Assembly (NCBI GenBank): GCA_029256035.1
Contig: JAQSYR010000002.1
Coordinates: 1 to 45,410, forward strand
From: Anaerocolumna sp.
Lineage (GTDB): Bacteria > Bacillota > Clostridia > Lachnospirales > Lachnospiraceae
Length of the DNA stretch: 45,410 bases
Direction: 5' to 3'
Shown here: positions 1 to 7,921 of the stretch, piece after piece
Layout: each line of letters starts with the position of its first letter
How positions within the stretch are numbered: the first letter of the stretch is position 1
Program-made: the position numbers and the translations under genes
The notes under the pieces: model-generated
Seen by the model: only the letters and a program-made list of their open reading frames with translations
Databases searched by the model: none
What the model was told of the DNA's origin: nothing

Positions 1-78
1 GATACAGCAGGTGTTGCTAAGAGAAGACAGGCTCGTTCCAAATACGGAGCAAAGAGACCTAAAGAAGCAAAGAAATAA
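1..78 (+). CDS. rpsL: 30S ribosomal protein S12, C-terminal end (partial)
   Basis: The first 25 codons of the window plus a TAA stop read as the basic tail of ribosomal protein S12 (DTAGVAKRRQARSKYGAKRP then KEAKK). S12 sits at the decoding centre of the 30S subunit and is the first gene of the str operon, which fits rpsG, fusA and tuf following on the same strand. The start lies outside the window. The identification comes from the tail sequence and the gene order. Confidence 0.93.
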   Translation, partial: DTAGVAKRRQARSKYGAKRPKEAKK

Positions 79-402
79 TTCAGTTTCTTCACTAATCATT
101 AAGTGCCGGGTTAATTTTTAGATTCAGATTATAGATAAATACCGTCGGGTTGCATTTTATCACCGCGAAGAAGAATTTTGTCAGCGTATTCTTATTTTTA
201 CATAAGAGACGCTTTCAGATATACGGAATAGATTTGAGAAAAAAGTTAAACTGTGCGCGAACACAATGAAGTATGAGTAAAATTGCTCGTACTGCCCCAT
301 AATAAGAGGGGTATGTGAGTACCGAAGATTTAAGAAAAACTTATTGAATCAAAATTAAATTGAATGTATCATTCAATAAGAATTATTAAGGAGGGAAGCA
401 AC
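79..402 (+). promoter_or_regulatory. Long intercistronic spacer rpsL-rpsG with several potential hairpins
   Basis: There is no coding potential in this 324-nt gap. At least three stem-loops can be drawn in the RNA sense. One lies at 183-213, with AGCGT pairing ACGCT and TCTTAT pairing ATAAGA across a small internal loop. One lies near 269-293, with AGTATGAG pairing CTCGTACT through one G-U pair. A short one pairs CCCC with GGGG near 295-312. In enterobacteria the S12-S7 spacer is the binding site for S7 autoregulation. A similar role here is inference only. The S7 Shine-Dalgarno sequence AAGGAGGG ends the region. Confidence 0.45.
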
Positions 403-873
403 GTGCCACGTAAAGGACATATACAAAAAAGAGATGTATTAGCAGATCCTATTTATAACAGCAAGATTGTTACGAAGCTTATCAACAACATTATGTTAGA
501 TGGCAAGAAGGGTACTGCACAGAAAATCGTATACGGTGCATTCGATAGAATAGCTGCAAAAACTGGTAAAGAAGCAATTGAAGTTTTTGAAGAAGCTATG
601 AACAACGTAATGCCAGTTCTTGAAGTAAAAGCAAGACGTATCGGTGGTGCAACATACCAGGTACCAATCGAAGTTAGACCAGATAGAAGACAGGCATTAG
701 CTCTTCGTTGGCTTACTTTATATTCTCGTAAAAGAGGAGAAAAGACCATGGAAGAAAAATTAGCCAATGAGCTTATGGACGCAGCAAATAACACTGGTTC
801 ATCTGTTAAGAAAAAAGAAGATATGCATAAAATGGCGGATGCAAATAAGGCATTTGCTCATTACAGATGGTAA
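403..873 (+). CDS. rpsG: 30S ribosomal protein S7
   Basis: This encodes S7 (156 aa), which nucleates assembly of the 30S head and contacts the E-site tRNA. The sequence opens VPRKGHIQKRDVLADP and contains the conserved GGATYQVPIEVRP segment (residues ~79-91) and RWL...SRKRGEKTM. I place the start at GTG 403, 12 nt after AAGGAGGG, because this gives the exact family N-terminus and length. An upstream in-frame ATG at 364 would add 13 unrelated residues and has no ribosome binding site. It is the second gene of the str operon. Confidence 0.96.
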   Translation: MPRKGHIQKRDVLADPIYNSKIVTKLINNIMLDGKKGTAQKIVYGAFDRIAAKTGKEAIEVFEEAMNNVMPVLEVKARRIGGATYQVPIEVRPDRRQALALRWLTLYSRKRGEKTMEEKLANELMDAANNTGSSVKKKEDMHKMADANKAFAHYRW

Positions 874-1007
874 AATTTTTACCATAAGAGTGCAGTTTAA
901 TTAATGAGAAGCGATAGCTAATCATTTACAAGTTGTTATTGATATAGCCTAATTACTTCTTTCATAGAAGTATTTAGGTGAACCATATTGAATAAGGAGG
1001 AATTTCC

Positions 1008-3128
1008 TTGGCTGGAAGATTATATCCGTTAGAGAGAACTAGAAATATCGGTATTATGGCTCATATTGATGCTGGTAAGACAACTCTTACTGAACGTATC
1101 TTATACTATACCGGTGTTAACTACAAAATCGGTGATACTCATGAAGGTACTGCTACCATGGACTGGATGGAGCAGGAACAGGAAAGAGGTATCACAATTA
1201 CTTCAGCCGCAACAACTTGTCATTGGACACAGGAATTCGAACACAAGAAGATACCTGGAGCATTAGAAAACCGTATCAATATCATAGATACACCGGGACA
1301 CGTTGACTTTACAGTTGAAGTTGAGCGTTCTTTACGTGTACTTGATAGTGCTGTTGGTGTTTTCTGTGCTAAGGGTGGTGTTGAACCACAGTCCGAGACA
1401 GTTTGGCGTCAGGCTGATAAATATCATGTACCTAGAATGGCATTTGTTAATAAAATGGATATTTCAGGTGCTGATTTCTACAATGTTATTAGAATGATTA
1501 AATCAAGATTAGGTAAAAACCCAGTTGCTCTTCAGTTACCAATTGGTAAAGAAGACTCATTTAAGGGTATTATTGATTTATTTGAAATGAAAGCTTATTA
1601 TTATCTGGATGATAAGGGTGAAGAAATCGAAATCACTGAAATCCCTGATGATATGAAAGAACAAGCAGAAGAATACAGAGCAGCTATGATTGAATCTATC
1701 TGTGAAACAGATGATGTTTTAGTTGAAAAATTCTTAGAGGGTGAAGAACCATCTACAGAAGAATTAAAAGCAGCTCTTAGAAAAGCTACAATTAATGTAC
1801 AGATAATTCCTGTATTATGTGGTTCTGCTTACAGAAACAAAGGTGTTCAGAAATTACTAGATGCTGTTATTGAATATTTACCTGCTCCTACTGATATTCC
1901 TGATATTAAAGGTGTTGATGAAGAAGGTAATGAAATACACAGAAAATCTTCTGATGAAGAACCTTTTGCTGCATTAGCATTTAAGATTATGGCCGATCCA
2001 TTCGTTGGAAAGCTTGCATTCTTTAGAGTATACTCTGGAACATTAAATTCAGGTTCCTATGTTTTAAACTCCACAAAGAATAAAAAAGAGCGTGTAGGCC
2101 GTATCCTTCAGATGCATGCTAATAAGAGAGAAGACCTTGATAAAGTTTATGCGGGAGATATTGCTGCAGCAGTTGGTTTTAAGGTTACTACAACCGGTGA
2201 CACAATCTGTGATGAAAAATCCCCTGTAATTCTTGAATCTATGGAATTCCCTGAACCAGTTATTGAGGTATCAATTGAGCCTAAGACAAAAGCTGGTCAG
2301 GATAAAATGGGTGAATCTCTTGCAAAACTTGCAGAAGAAGATCCTACTTTCAGGGCTTATACAAACGAAGAAACAGGACAGACAATTATTGCAGGTATGG
2401 GTGAACTTCATCTTGAAATCATTGTTGACAGACTTCTTCGTGAGTTTAAAGTTGAGGCTAATGTTGGTGCACCTCAGGTTGCATACAAAGAAACCTTTAC
2501 AAAAGCTGTTGATGTTGATAGTAAATATGCAAAACAATCCGGTGGTCGTGGACAATACGGACACTGTAAAGTTAAATTCGAGCCTATGGATGCTAATGCA
2601 GAGAAGACTTTCGAATTCGTATCTACTGTAGTTGGTGGTGCTATTCCTAAAGAATATATCCCAGCTGTAGGTGCTGGTATTGAAGAAGCTTCTAAAGCTG
2701 GTATTCTTGGTGGATACCCAGTACTTGGTATCAGAGCAACCGTTTATGACGGATCTTATCATGAAGTTGACTCTAATGAAATGGCATTCAAAATTGCTGG
2801 TTCCATGGCATTTAAAGATGCAATGCATAAAGCAGGCGCAGTATTACTTGAGCCAATCATGAGAGTAGAAGTTACAGTTCCTGATGATTACATGGGAGAT
2901 GTAATTGGTGATATTAGTTCCCGTCGTGGACGTATTGAAGGAACAGAAGATGTTAGTGGTTCTAAATTAATCAGAGGATTTGTTCCATTGTCTGAAATGT
3001 TTGGTTATTCAACAACACTTCGTTCTAAGACTCAGGGTCGTGGAGCTTACTCCATGTTCTTCTCAAGTTACGAACCAGTTCCTAAGAATGTACAAGAAAA
3101 AGTACTTTCTGATAAAGGAAAGAAGTAA
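1008..3128 (+). CDS. fusA: Elongation factor G
   Basis: This encodes the translocation GTPase EF-G (706 aa, full length). The P-loop AHIDAGKTT is at residues ~18-26. DTPGHVDF (G3) and NKMD (G4) follow, with domain II, domain III, domain IV (GGRGQYGHCKVKFEP) and the C-terminal EF-G_C domain in the usual order. The start is TTG 1008, preceded by AAGGAGGAA at 994-1002, and gives the typical MAGRLYPLERTRNIGIMAHI opening. It lies 134 nt after rpsG; that gap holds a small hairpin (ACTTCT/AGAAGT, 955-971). It acts on the ribosome in the cytoplasm. No anomaly was seen. Confidence 0.97.
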   Translation: MAGRLYPLERTRNIGIMAHIDAGKTTLTERILYYTGVNYKIGDTHEGTATMDWMEQEQERGITITSAATTCHWTQEFEHKKIPGALENRINIIDTPGHVDFTVEVERSLRVLDSAVGVFCAKGGVEPQSETVWRQADKYHVPRMAFVNKMDISGADFYNVIRMIKSRLGKNPVALQLPIGKEDSFKGIIDLFEMKAYYYLDDKGEEIEITEIPDDMKEQAEEYRAAMIESICETDDVLVEKFLEGEEPSTEELKAALRKATINVQIIPVLCGSAYRNKGVQKLLDAVIEYLPAPTDIPDIKGVDEEGNEIHRKSSDEEPFAALAFKIMADPFVGKLAFFRVYSGTLNSGSYVLNSTKNKKERVGRILQMHANKREDLDKVYAGDIAAAVGFKVTTTGDTICDEKSPVILESMEFPEPVIEVSIEPKTKAGQDKMGESLAKLAEEDPTFRAYTNEETGQTIIAGMGELHLEIIVDRLLREFKVEANVGAPQVAYKETFTKAVDVDSKYAKQSGGRGQYGHCKVKFEPMDANAEKTFEFVSTVVGGAIPKEYIPAVGAGIEEASKAGILGGYPVLGIRATVYDGSYHEVDSNEMAFKIAGSMAFKDAMHKAGAVLLEPIMRVEVTVPDDYMGDVIGDISSRRGRIEGTEDVSGSKLIRGFVPLSEMFGYSTTLRSKTQGRGAYSMFFSSYEPVPKNVQEKVLSDKGKK

Positions 3129-3171
3129 TAAAAATTTAAATAATGATTTTATAAGTTTATAGTATTTTTGC

Positions 3172-3200
3172 TTGAAAATATTTCTAGTTTGAAATATAAT
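3172..3200 (+). promoter_or_regulatory. Sigma-A promoter for tuf
   Basis: A -35 box TTGAAA (3172-3177) and a -10 box TATAAT (3195-3200) are separated by exactly 17 bp. They lie in the fusA-tuf gap, with the predicted transcript start near 3207 and a leader of about 87 nt. This would let tuf be transcribed independently of the str operon, consistent with the high demand for EF-Tu. Confidence 0.65.
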
Positions 3201-3293
3201 TAGGCGTAGAGACAAACTATAATTAAGCCAAAATTGGGCGCGTGCTAGAGCACAGCTTACAATAAGTATTTATTTTAAGGAGGACGTTATAAA

Positions 3294-4487
3294 ATGGCTA
3301 AAGCTAAGTTCGAAAGAAACAAACCACATTGTAATATTGGAACCATCGGTCACGTAGATCATGGTAAAACTACATTAACTGCAGCAATCACTAAAACTCT
3401 TCATGAAAGATTAGGTACTGGTCAAGCAGTAGCTTTCGATCAGATCGATAAGGCTCCAGAAGAAAGAGAAAGAGGTATTACTATCTCTACAGCTCACGTT
3501 GAATATGAATCAACAAAGAGACACTATGCACACGTTGACTGTCCAGGACATGCTGACTACGTTAAGAACATGATTACTGGTGCTGCTCAGATGGATGGTG
3601 CTATCCTTGTTGTTGCTGCTACAGACGGTGTTATGGCTCAGACAAAAGAGCACATCTTATTATCCCGTCAGGTAGGTGTTCCTTACATCGTAGTATTCAT
3701 GAATAAATGTGATATGGTTGATGATTCAGAACTTCTTGAATTAGTAGAAATGGAAATCAGAGACTTATTATCAGAGTACGATTTCCCAGGCGATGACACT
3801 CCAATCATTCAAGGTTCCGCTCTTAAAGCTCTTGAAGATCCTGCAGGTCCTTGGGGAGATAAGATTCTTGAATTATTTGACGCTGTTGATACCTGGATTC
3901 CAGATCCTCAGAGAGAAACAGACAAACCTTTCTTAATGCCAGTAGAAGATGTATTCTCTATTACTGGACGTGGTACTGTTGCTACAGGCCGTGTTGAACG
4001 TGGTGTTCTTAAGGTTTCTGAAGAAATTGAAATCGTTGGTATTAAAGAAGAAAGCCGTAAAGTAGTTGTAACTGGTATCGAAATGTTCAGAAAACTTCTT
4101 GATGAAGCTCAAGCTGGTGATAACATCGGTGCACTTCTTCGTGGTGTTCAAAGAAACGAAATCGAAAGAGGACAGGTTCTTTGCAAACCAGGTTCAATCA
4201 AACCTCACAAGAAATTTACTGCTCAGGTTTACGTATTAACTAAAGACGAAGGTGGACGTCATACTCCATTCTTTAATAACTACAGACCACAGTTCTATTT
4301 CAGAACAACTGACGTTACTGGCGTTATCAATCTTCCAGAAGGTGTAGAAATGTGTATGCCTGGCGATAACATCGAAATGAACATCGAGTTAATTCACCCA
4401 ATCGCTATGGAACAAGGTTTAGGTTTCGCTATCCGTGAAGGTGGTAGAACAGTTGGTTCAGGTAAAGTTGCTACAATTATTGCGTAA
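3294..4487 (+). CDS. tuf: Elongation factor Tu
   Basis: This encodes EF-Tu (397 aa, the normal length), the GTPase that delivers aminoacyl-tRNA to the ribosome. P-loop GHVDHGKTT is at residues ~19-27; ERGITI (switch I), DCPGHADY (G3) and NKCD (G4) follow. Domains II and III are complete and end in GGRTVGSGKVATIIA. The start ATG 3294 has AAGGAGGACG upstream. Codon use is strongly biased, as expected for a very highly expressed gene. A hairpin terminator follows. Confidence 0.98.
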   Translation: MAKAKFERNKPHCNIGTIGHVDHGKTTLTAAITKTLHERLGTGQAVAFDQIDKAPEERERGITISTAHVEYESTKRHYAHVDCPGHADYVKNMITGAAQMDGAILVVAATDGVMAQTKEHILLSRQVGVPYIVVFMNKCDMVDDSELLELVEMEIRDLLSEYDFPGDDTPIIQGSALKALEDPAGPWGDKILELFDAVDTWIPDPQRETDKPFLMPVEDVFSITGRGTVATGRVERGVLKVSEEIEIVGIKEESRKVVVTGIEMFRKLLDEAQAGDNIGALLRGVQRNEIERGQVLCKPGSIKPHKKFTAQVYVLTKDEGGRHTPFFNNYRPQFYFRTTDVTGVINLPEGVEMCMPGDNIEMNIELIHPIAMEQGLGFAIREGGRTVGSGKVATIIA

Positions 4488-4519
4488 TTTTATAACCATA
4501 AATAAACTATAATTAATAT

Positions 4520-4570
4520 AATCCCAAACTGATTTCTATTCTTTGAATGGAAAGAAGTTTGGGATTATTG
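4520..4570 (+). terminator. Probable intrinsic terminator after tuf
   Basis: An 11-bp perfect stem (AATCCCAAACT at 4520-4530 and AGTTTGGGATT at 4556-4566) has a 25-nt loop that can partly fold. The following U-tract is weak (ATTGTATTT), so termination may be partial. It closes the str operon. Confidence 0.6.
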
Positions 4571-4661
4571 TATTTAGGTCAAGATAATACCTAAAATATC
4601 TGTGTAAATTCTTAAGCATTCCTTAATTATTATCAAAAATCGAAAAAAAATAAAAATTCCT

Positions 4662-4690
4662 TTGAAATATTCCAAAAATATGTATATAAT
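4662..4690 (+). promoter_or_regulatory. Promoter P1 of the mbl-flhO-flhP operon
   Basis: TTGAAA (4662-4667), a 17-bp spacer and TATAAT (4685-4690) form a near-consensus sigma-A promoter. The leader to mbl would be about 155 nt. Confidence 0.6.
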
Positions 4691-4708
4691 ATAATCGAGT
4701 ATGTTTAA

Positions 4709-4736
4709 TTGACAGCAGACTGTCAAAAATTATAAA
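4709..4736 (+). promoter_or_regulatory. Possible promoter P2 overlapping a 7-bp inverted repeat
   Basis: TTGACA (4709-4714), a 16-bp spacer and TATAAA (4731-4736) resemble a second promoter. The -35 box is part of a perfect inverted repeat, TTGACAG-caga-CTGTCAA (4709-4726). This could be an operator for P2 or a hairpin in the P1 leader. Confidence 0.4.
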
Positions 4737-4852
4737 TGAAACTGAAAAATTAAATTTTAGGTGCAAATAATCGACATGAATTAAAAATAGAAAAGCTGAT
4801 ATATTAAGTAAGGTATCAGTGCGAAAGATAAGTCTAAGAGAGGAGATTAATT

Positions 4853-5842
4853 ATGTTAGGCAGTGATATTGGAATTGATTTAGGAACAGCAAGTGTATTA
4901 GTTTATATAAAAGGTAAAGGGGTAGTTCTAAAAGAGCCATCAGTAGTTGCTTTTGATAGAGATACCAACAAAATTAAAGCAATTGGTGAAGAAGCCAGGT
5001 TAATGCTTGGTAGAACACCTGGAAATATTGTTGCTGTAAGACCTTTAAGACAAGGAGTTATTTCTGATTATACGGTAACTGAAAAGATGTTAAAATATTT
5101 TATTCAGAAAGCAGTAGGAAAACAACGTTTCCGTAAGCCTAGAATTAGTGTATGTGTACCAAGTGGTGTTACAGAAGTTGAGAAAAAAGCAGTTGAGGAT
5201 GCAACTTATCAGGCAGGTGCAAGAGAAGTTGCTATTATAGAAGAGCCAATTGCAGCTGCCATTGGTGCTGGAATTGATATTTCAAGACCATGCGGTAATA
5301 TGATTGTAGATATTGGCGGGGGTACTTCAGATATTGCTGTTATATCTTTAGGTGGAACAGTAGTAAGTACTTCTATAAAAATAGCAGGTGATGATTTTGA
5401 TGAAGCTATCGTTCGTTACATGCGCAAAAAACATAATCTGTTAATTGGTGAAAGAACAGCAGAAGATATAAAGATTAAGATAGGTTCAGCCTATAAGAGA
5501 CCTGAAGTAGTTACCATGGACGTTAGAGGTCGTAACTTAGTAACCGGACTACCAAAAACAATTACAGTTAGTTCAGAAGAAACAGAAGAAGCATTAAAAG
5601 AAACAACTTCTCAAATCGTAGAAGCGGTTCATAGCGTATTAGAAAAAACGCCACCAGAATTAGCTGCAGATATTGCAGACAGAGGTATTGTTTTAACTGG
5701 CGGTGGATGCTTACTTTATGGATTAGAGCAATTAATTGAAGAAAAAACAGGAATTACCACTATGACAGCGGAAGATCCAATGACTGCAGTTGCAATTGGA
5801 ACAGGTAAATTTGTTGAATTTTTAAGTGGTAAAAGAGACTAA
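4853..5842 (+). CDS. mbl: MreB-like actin homologue Mbl
   Basis: This encodes a 329-aa MreB/Mbl cytoskeletal ATPase that organises lateral cell-wall synthesis at the inner face of the membrane. The actin-fold phosphate-1 motif DIGIDLGTAS is near residues 5-14. Phosphate-2 IVDIGGGTSDIAVISLGG is near residues 152-169. The adenosine motif VLTGGG lies near residue 280. The start ATG 4853 has AGAGGAG upstream. Two flagellar rod genes follow directly, the same order as mbl-flhO-flhP in Bacillus subtilis, which favours Mbl over MreB (usually with mreCD). It is probably the first gene of that operon. Confidence 0.9.
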   Translation: MLGSDIGIDLGTASVLVYIKGKGVVLKEPSVVAFDRDTNKIKAIGEEARLMLGRTPGNIVAVRPLRQGVISDYTVTEKMLKYFIQKAVGKQRFRKPRISVCVPSGVTEVEKKAVEDATYQAGAREVAIIEEPIAAAIGAGIDISRPCGNMIVDIGGGTSDIAVISLGGTVVSTSIKIAGDDFDEAIVRYMRKKHNLLIGERTAEDIKIKIGSAYKRPEVVTMDVRGRNLVTGLPKTITVSSEETEEALKETTSQIVEAVHSVLEKTPPELAADIADRGIVLTGGGCLLYGLEQLIEEKTGITTMTAEDPMTAVAIGTGKFVEFLSGKRD

Positions 5843-5892
5843 AGAAAAGAGCATTATTTTTACCTGGTAAAAGTGTGCAGATGGGAGACAGT

Positions 5893-6666
5893 ATGGTAAG
5901 AGGACTATACACTGGGTGGACAGGCATGGCAAATGAACAGAAGAGACTGGATATTATCTCTAATAATTTAGCCAATGCTGCTACGGTAGGATACAAACAA
6001 GAAAGTGTAACAAACCAGTCATTTGACAATTTGTTAACCATTAAAATAAAAGATGCTTCTGAACTTTATAATGAGAGAGCCATTGGAACAATGAGTCTTG
6101 GTGTAAAACTTGGAGAAGTTTATACAGATTATGGACAAGGTTCTTTAAGAGAAACAGGGAATACCTTTGATTTGGGATTAGAAGGCAATGGATTTTTTAA
6201 TGTTGGGGTAACTGACCAGAATGGTACTACAACAACAAAGTACACAAGAGACGGGTCTTTTACCATGACACAGGATGGTTATGTTGTAGATGTGAATGGA
6301 AATCATCTTCTTGGGGAAAGTGGTGAAATAACCATACCCGTAGATGCAAATAATATTGTATTTGACACAGATGGGTCTATCTATGCAGATGGTGTGTTTG
6401 TTGACAGAGTCCTCATTACTGATTTTGAAAATTATGACTATCTGGCTAAATACGGAGATAATATGTATGAGGCAGTGGATGGTGCAGCCCAAATAGCGAC
6501 ACAGGTTACACTGCATCAAGGATTTACAGAGCAATCCAACGTAAATGTAGTTTCTGAAATGGTAGATATGATTGCAATAACCAGAGCATATGAAGCAAAT
6601 CAAAAAGTAATTCAAGCTGTTGATAATACACTGGATCTTGCTGTGAATACAGTTGGTAAAATCTAA
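5893..6666 (+). CDS. flhO: Flagellar hook-basal body rod protein (FlgF/FlhO type)
   Basis: This encodes a 257-aa axial rod protein of the FlgF/FlgG family, exported by the flagellar type III apparatus to build the rod. The N-terminal rod motif RLDIISNNLANAATVGYKQE is at residues ~18-37, and the C-terminal family helix EMVDMIAITRAYEANQK ends the protein. I choose ATG 5893 (MVRGLYTGWTGM), with GGGAG five nt upstream, over in-frame ATGs at 5875 and 5881, because it matches the usual family start. It lies 50 nt after mbl and 26 nt before flhP, so it is co-transcribed. The symbol is by synteny with B. subtilis; FlgF is an equally fair name. Confidence 0.85.
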   Translation: MVRGLYTGWTGMANEQKRLDIISNNLANAATVGYKQESVTNQSFDNLLTIKIKDASELYNERAIGTMSLGVKLGEVYTDYGQGSLRETGNTFDLGLEGNGFFNVGVTDQNGTTTTKYTRDGSFTMTQDGYVVDVNGNHLLGESGEITIPVDANNIVFDTDGSIYADGVFVDRVLITDFENYDYLAKYGDNMYEAVDGAAQIATQVTLHQGFTEQSNVNVVSEMVDMIAITRAYEANQKVIQAVDNTLDLAVNTVGKI

Positions 6667-6692
6667 TCATACAAAAGAAAGGAATTAATCCT

Positions 6693-7508
6693 ATGCTACG
6701 TTCCTTATGGACAGCTGCATCCGGTATGCAGTCACAACAAACCAATGTTGATACCATATCCAATAATCTTGCTAATATAAATACAACGGGTTTTAAAAAA
6801 GAATCCGCCCAGTTTAAATCACTTTTGTATCAAACAATACAAAATACTTCTACAGACAGTAATGGTGATCCTAAACCAGTTGGTGTACAGGTTGGCTTAG
6901 GAGTAAGAAATTCAGCTATTATTTCTCAGTATACTCAGGGTACCTTGCTAGAAACAGGGAATGATTTTGACTTTGCCATCGAAGGGGAAGGATTTTTCAT
7001 GATTCAATTACCAGATGGAACTACCGGTTATACAAGGAATGGTTCCTTTGGACTTTCCATTGGAGTAGATGGTACTACTTTAACAACATCAGAAGGATAT
7101 CCAGTGTTAGATACCAACGGAAATCCAATTGTTATAGAGGAAGAGTATGACACATCACTGGTAGGGTTTGATACCAATGGCAACTTAACATATCCTGATG
7201 CCGAAGGTAATCCTCAACTAATGGGAATGCAGATTGGTTTTGCTCAATTTAATAATCCTGCCGGGTTAATGAAATCTTCCGGAAGCATATTAATAGAATC
7301 ACCTGCTTCTGGTACTCCAAGATATGAAGCTACCGATGCAAATCTTACGGACAGCAATATACGACAGGGATACCTTGAAGGTTCTAATGTACAGGCAGTT
7401 ACAGAGATGGTGGACTTGATAGTTGCACAAAGAGCCTATGAAATGAATTCAAAAGCAATTACTGCAGCTGACGAGATGCTACAGCAAGCCAATAATTTAA
7501 GAAGATAA
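6693..7508 (+). CDS. flhP: Flagellar hook-basal body rod protein (FlgG/FlhP type)
   Basis: This encodes a 271-aa FlgG-like distal rod protein. It opens MLRSLWTAASGMQSQQTNVD and carries NLANINTTGFKKE (residues ~27-39), the central GEGFFMIQLPDG domain, and the C-terminal EMVDLIVAQRAYEMNSKAI. AAAGGA precedes the ATG. It is a paralogue of the upstream gene in tandem, the arrangement seen for flhO-flhP. Together they would form the proximal and distal parts of the flagellar rod. Confidence 0.87.
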   Translation: MLRSLWTAASGMQSQQTNVDTISNNLANINTTGFKKESAQFKSLLYQTIQNTSTDSNGDPKPVGVQVGLGVRNSAIISQYTQGTLLETGNDFDFAIEGEGFFMIQLPDGTTGYTRNGSFGLSIGVDGTTLTTSEGYPVLDTNGNPIVIEEEYDTSLVGFDTNGNLTYPDAEGNPQLMGMQIGFAQFNNPAGLMKSSGSILIESPASGTPRYEATDANLTDSNIRQGYLEGSNVQAVTEMVDLIVAQRAYEMNSKAITAADEMLQQANNLRR

Positions 7509-7521
7509 ATAGGAGGATAAT

Positions 7522-7845
7522 ATGAATATTTCTGCTGGAACAAATTCAATATTAAACTCAACCTTATCAACCATTAATAATACTGGGAAGCTTGAGAATA
7601 AATTAAAAGAAAACAATGGTCAGGGAACGGATGAAGAGTTAATGGAAGCCTGTAAAAGCTTCGAAACCTACTTTGTTGAACAGGTATTTAATGAGATGAA
7701 AAAGACAATTCCAAATCAGGAAGAACAGAATGAATATGTAAACTATTTTGGAGATATGCTCTATGAAAAATATGCGGAGAATATTACAGATAGTGGTAAT
7801 CTGGGCATTGCACAGATGCTCTACGAGTCAATGAAAAGAAATTAG
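7522..7845 (+). CDS. Rod-binding protein (FlgJ N-terminal domain)
   Basis: This is a 107-aa protein matching the rod-binding domain of FlgJ: EELMEACKSFETYFVEQVF (residues ~34-52) and the tail YFGDMLYEKYAENITDSG...IAQMLYESM. It lacks the muramidase half that FlgJ has in Gammaproteobacteria, which is normal for Firmicutes. By family knowledge it caps or scaffolds assembly of the rod. AGGAGGA lies before ATG 7522, 13 nt after flhP, so it is the last gene of the mbl operon before a terminator. Confidence 0.82.
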   Translation: MNISAGTNSILNSTLSTINNTGKLENKLKENNGQGTDEELMEACKSFETYFVEQVFNEMKKTIPNQEEQNEYVNYFGDMLYEKYAENITDSGNLGIAQMLYESMKRN

Positions 7846-7857
7846 TGGACATACATA

Positions 7858-7893
7858 AAAAAGGAGCAGTTATTAACCTAACTGGTCCTTTTT
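7858..7893 (+). terminator. Intrinsic terminator after the mbl-flagellar operon
   Basis: The 15-nt arms AAAAAGGAGCAGTTA (7858-7872) and TAACTGGTCCTTTTT (7879-7893) pair with one mismatch around a 6-nt loop. The U-run lies within and after the 3' arm. Only 28 bp separate it from recD2. Confidence 0.75.
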
Positions 7894-7921
7894 CAAATCT
7901 ATGAATAGGGGAGGTGAGAGA

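Larger units (their letters stand above)
4488..4852 (+). promoter_or_regulatory. tuf-mbl intergenic region (365 bp)
   Basis: This very AT-rich gap has no gene. It contains the tuf terminator, two tandem promoter candidates for mbl and an inverted repeat that overlaps the second one. The mbl ribosome binding site (AGAGGAG) ends it. I see nothing else. Confidence 0.5.

Noticed and set aside
2271..2828. Long - strand open frame (185 aa) inside fusA
   Set aside because: It is fully antisense to a conserved EF-G gene, has a cysteine/serine-rich non-protein-like composition and no ribosome binding site.
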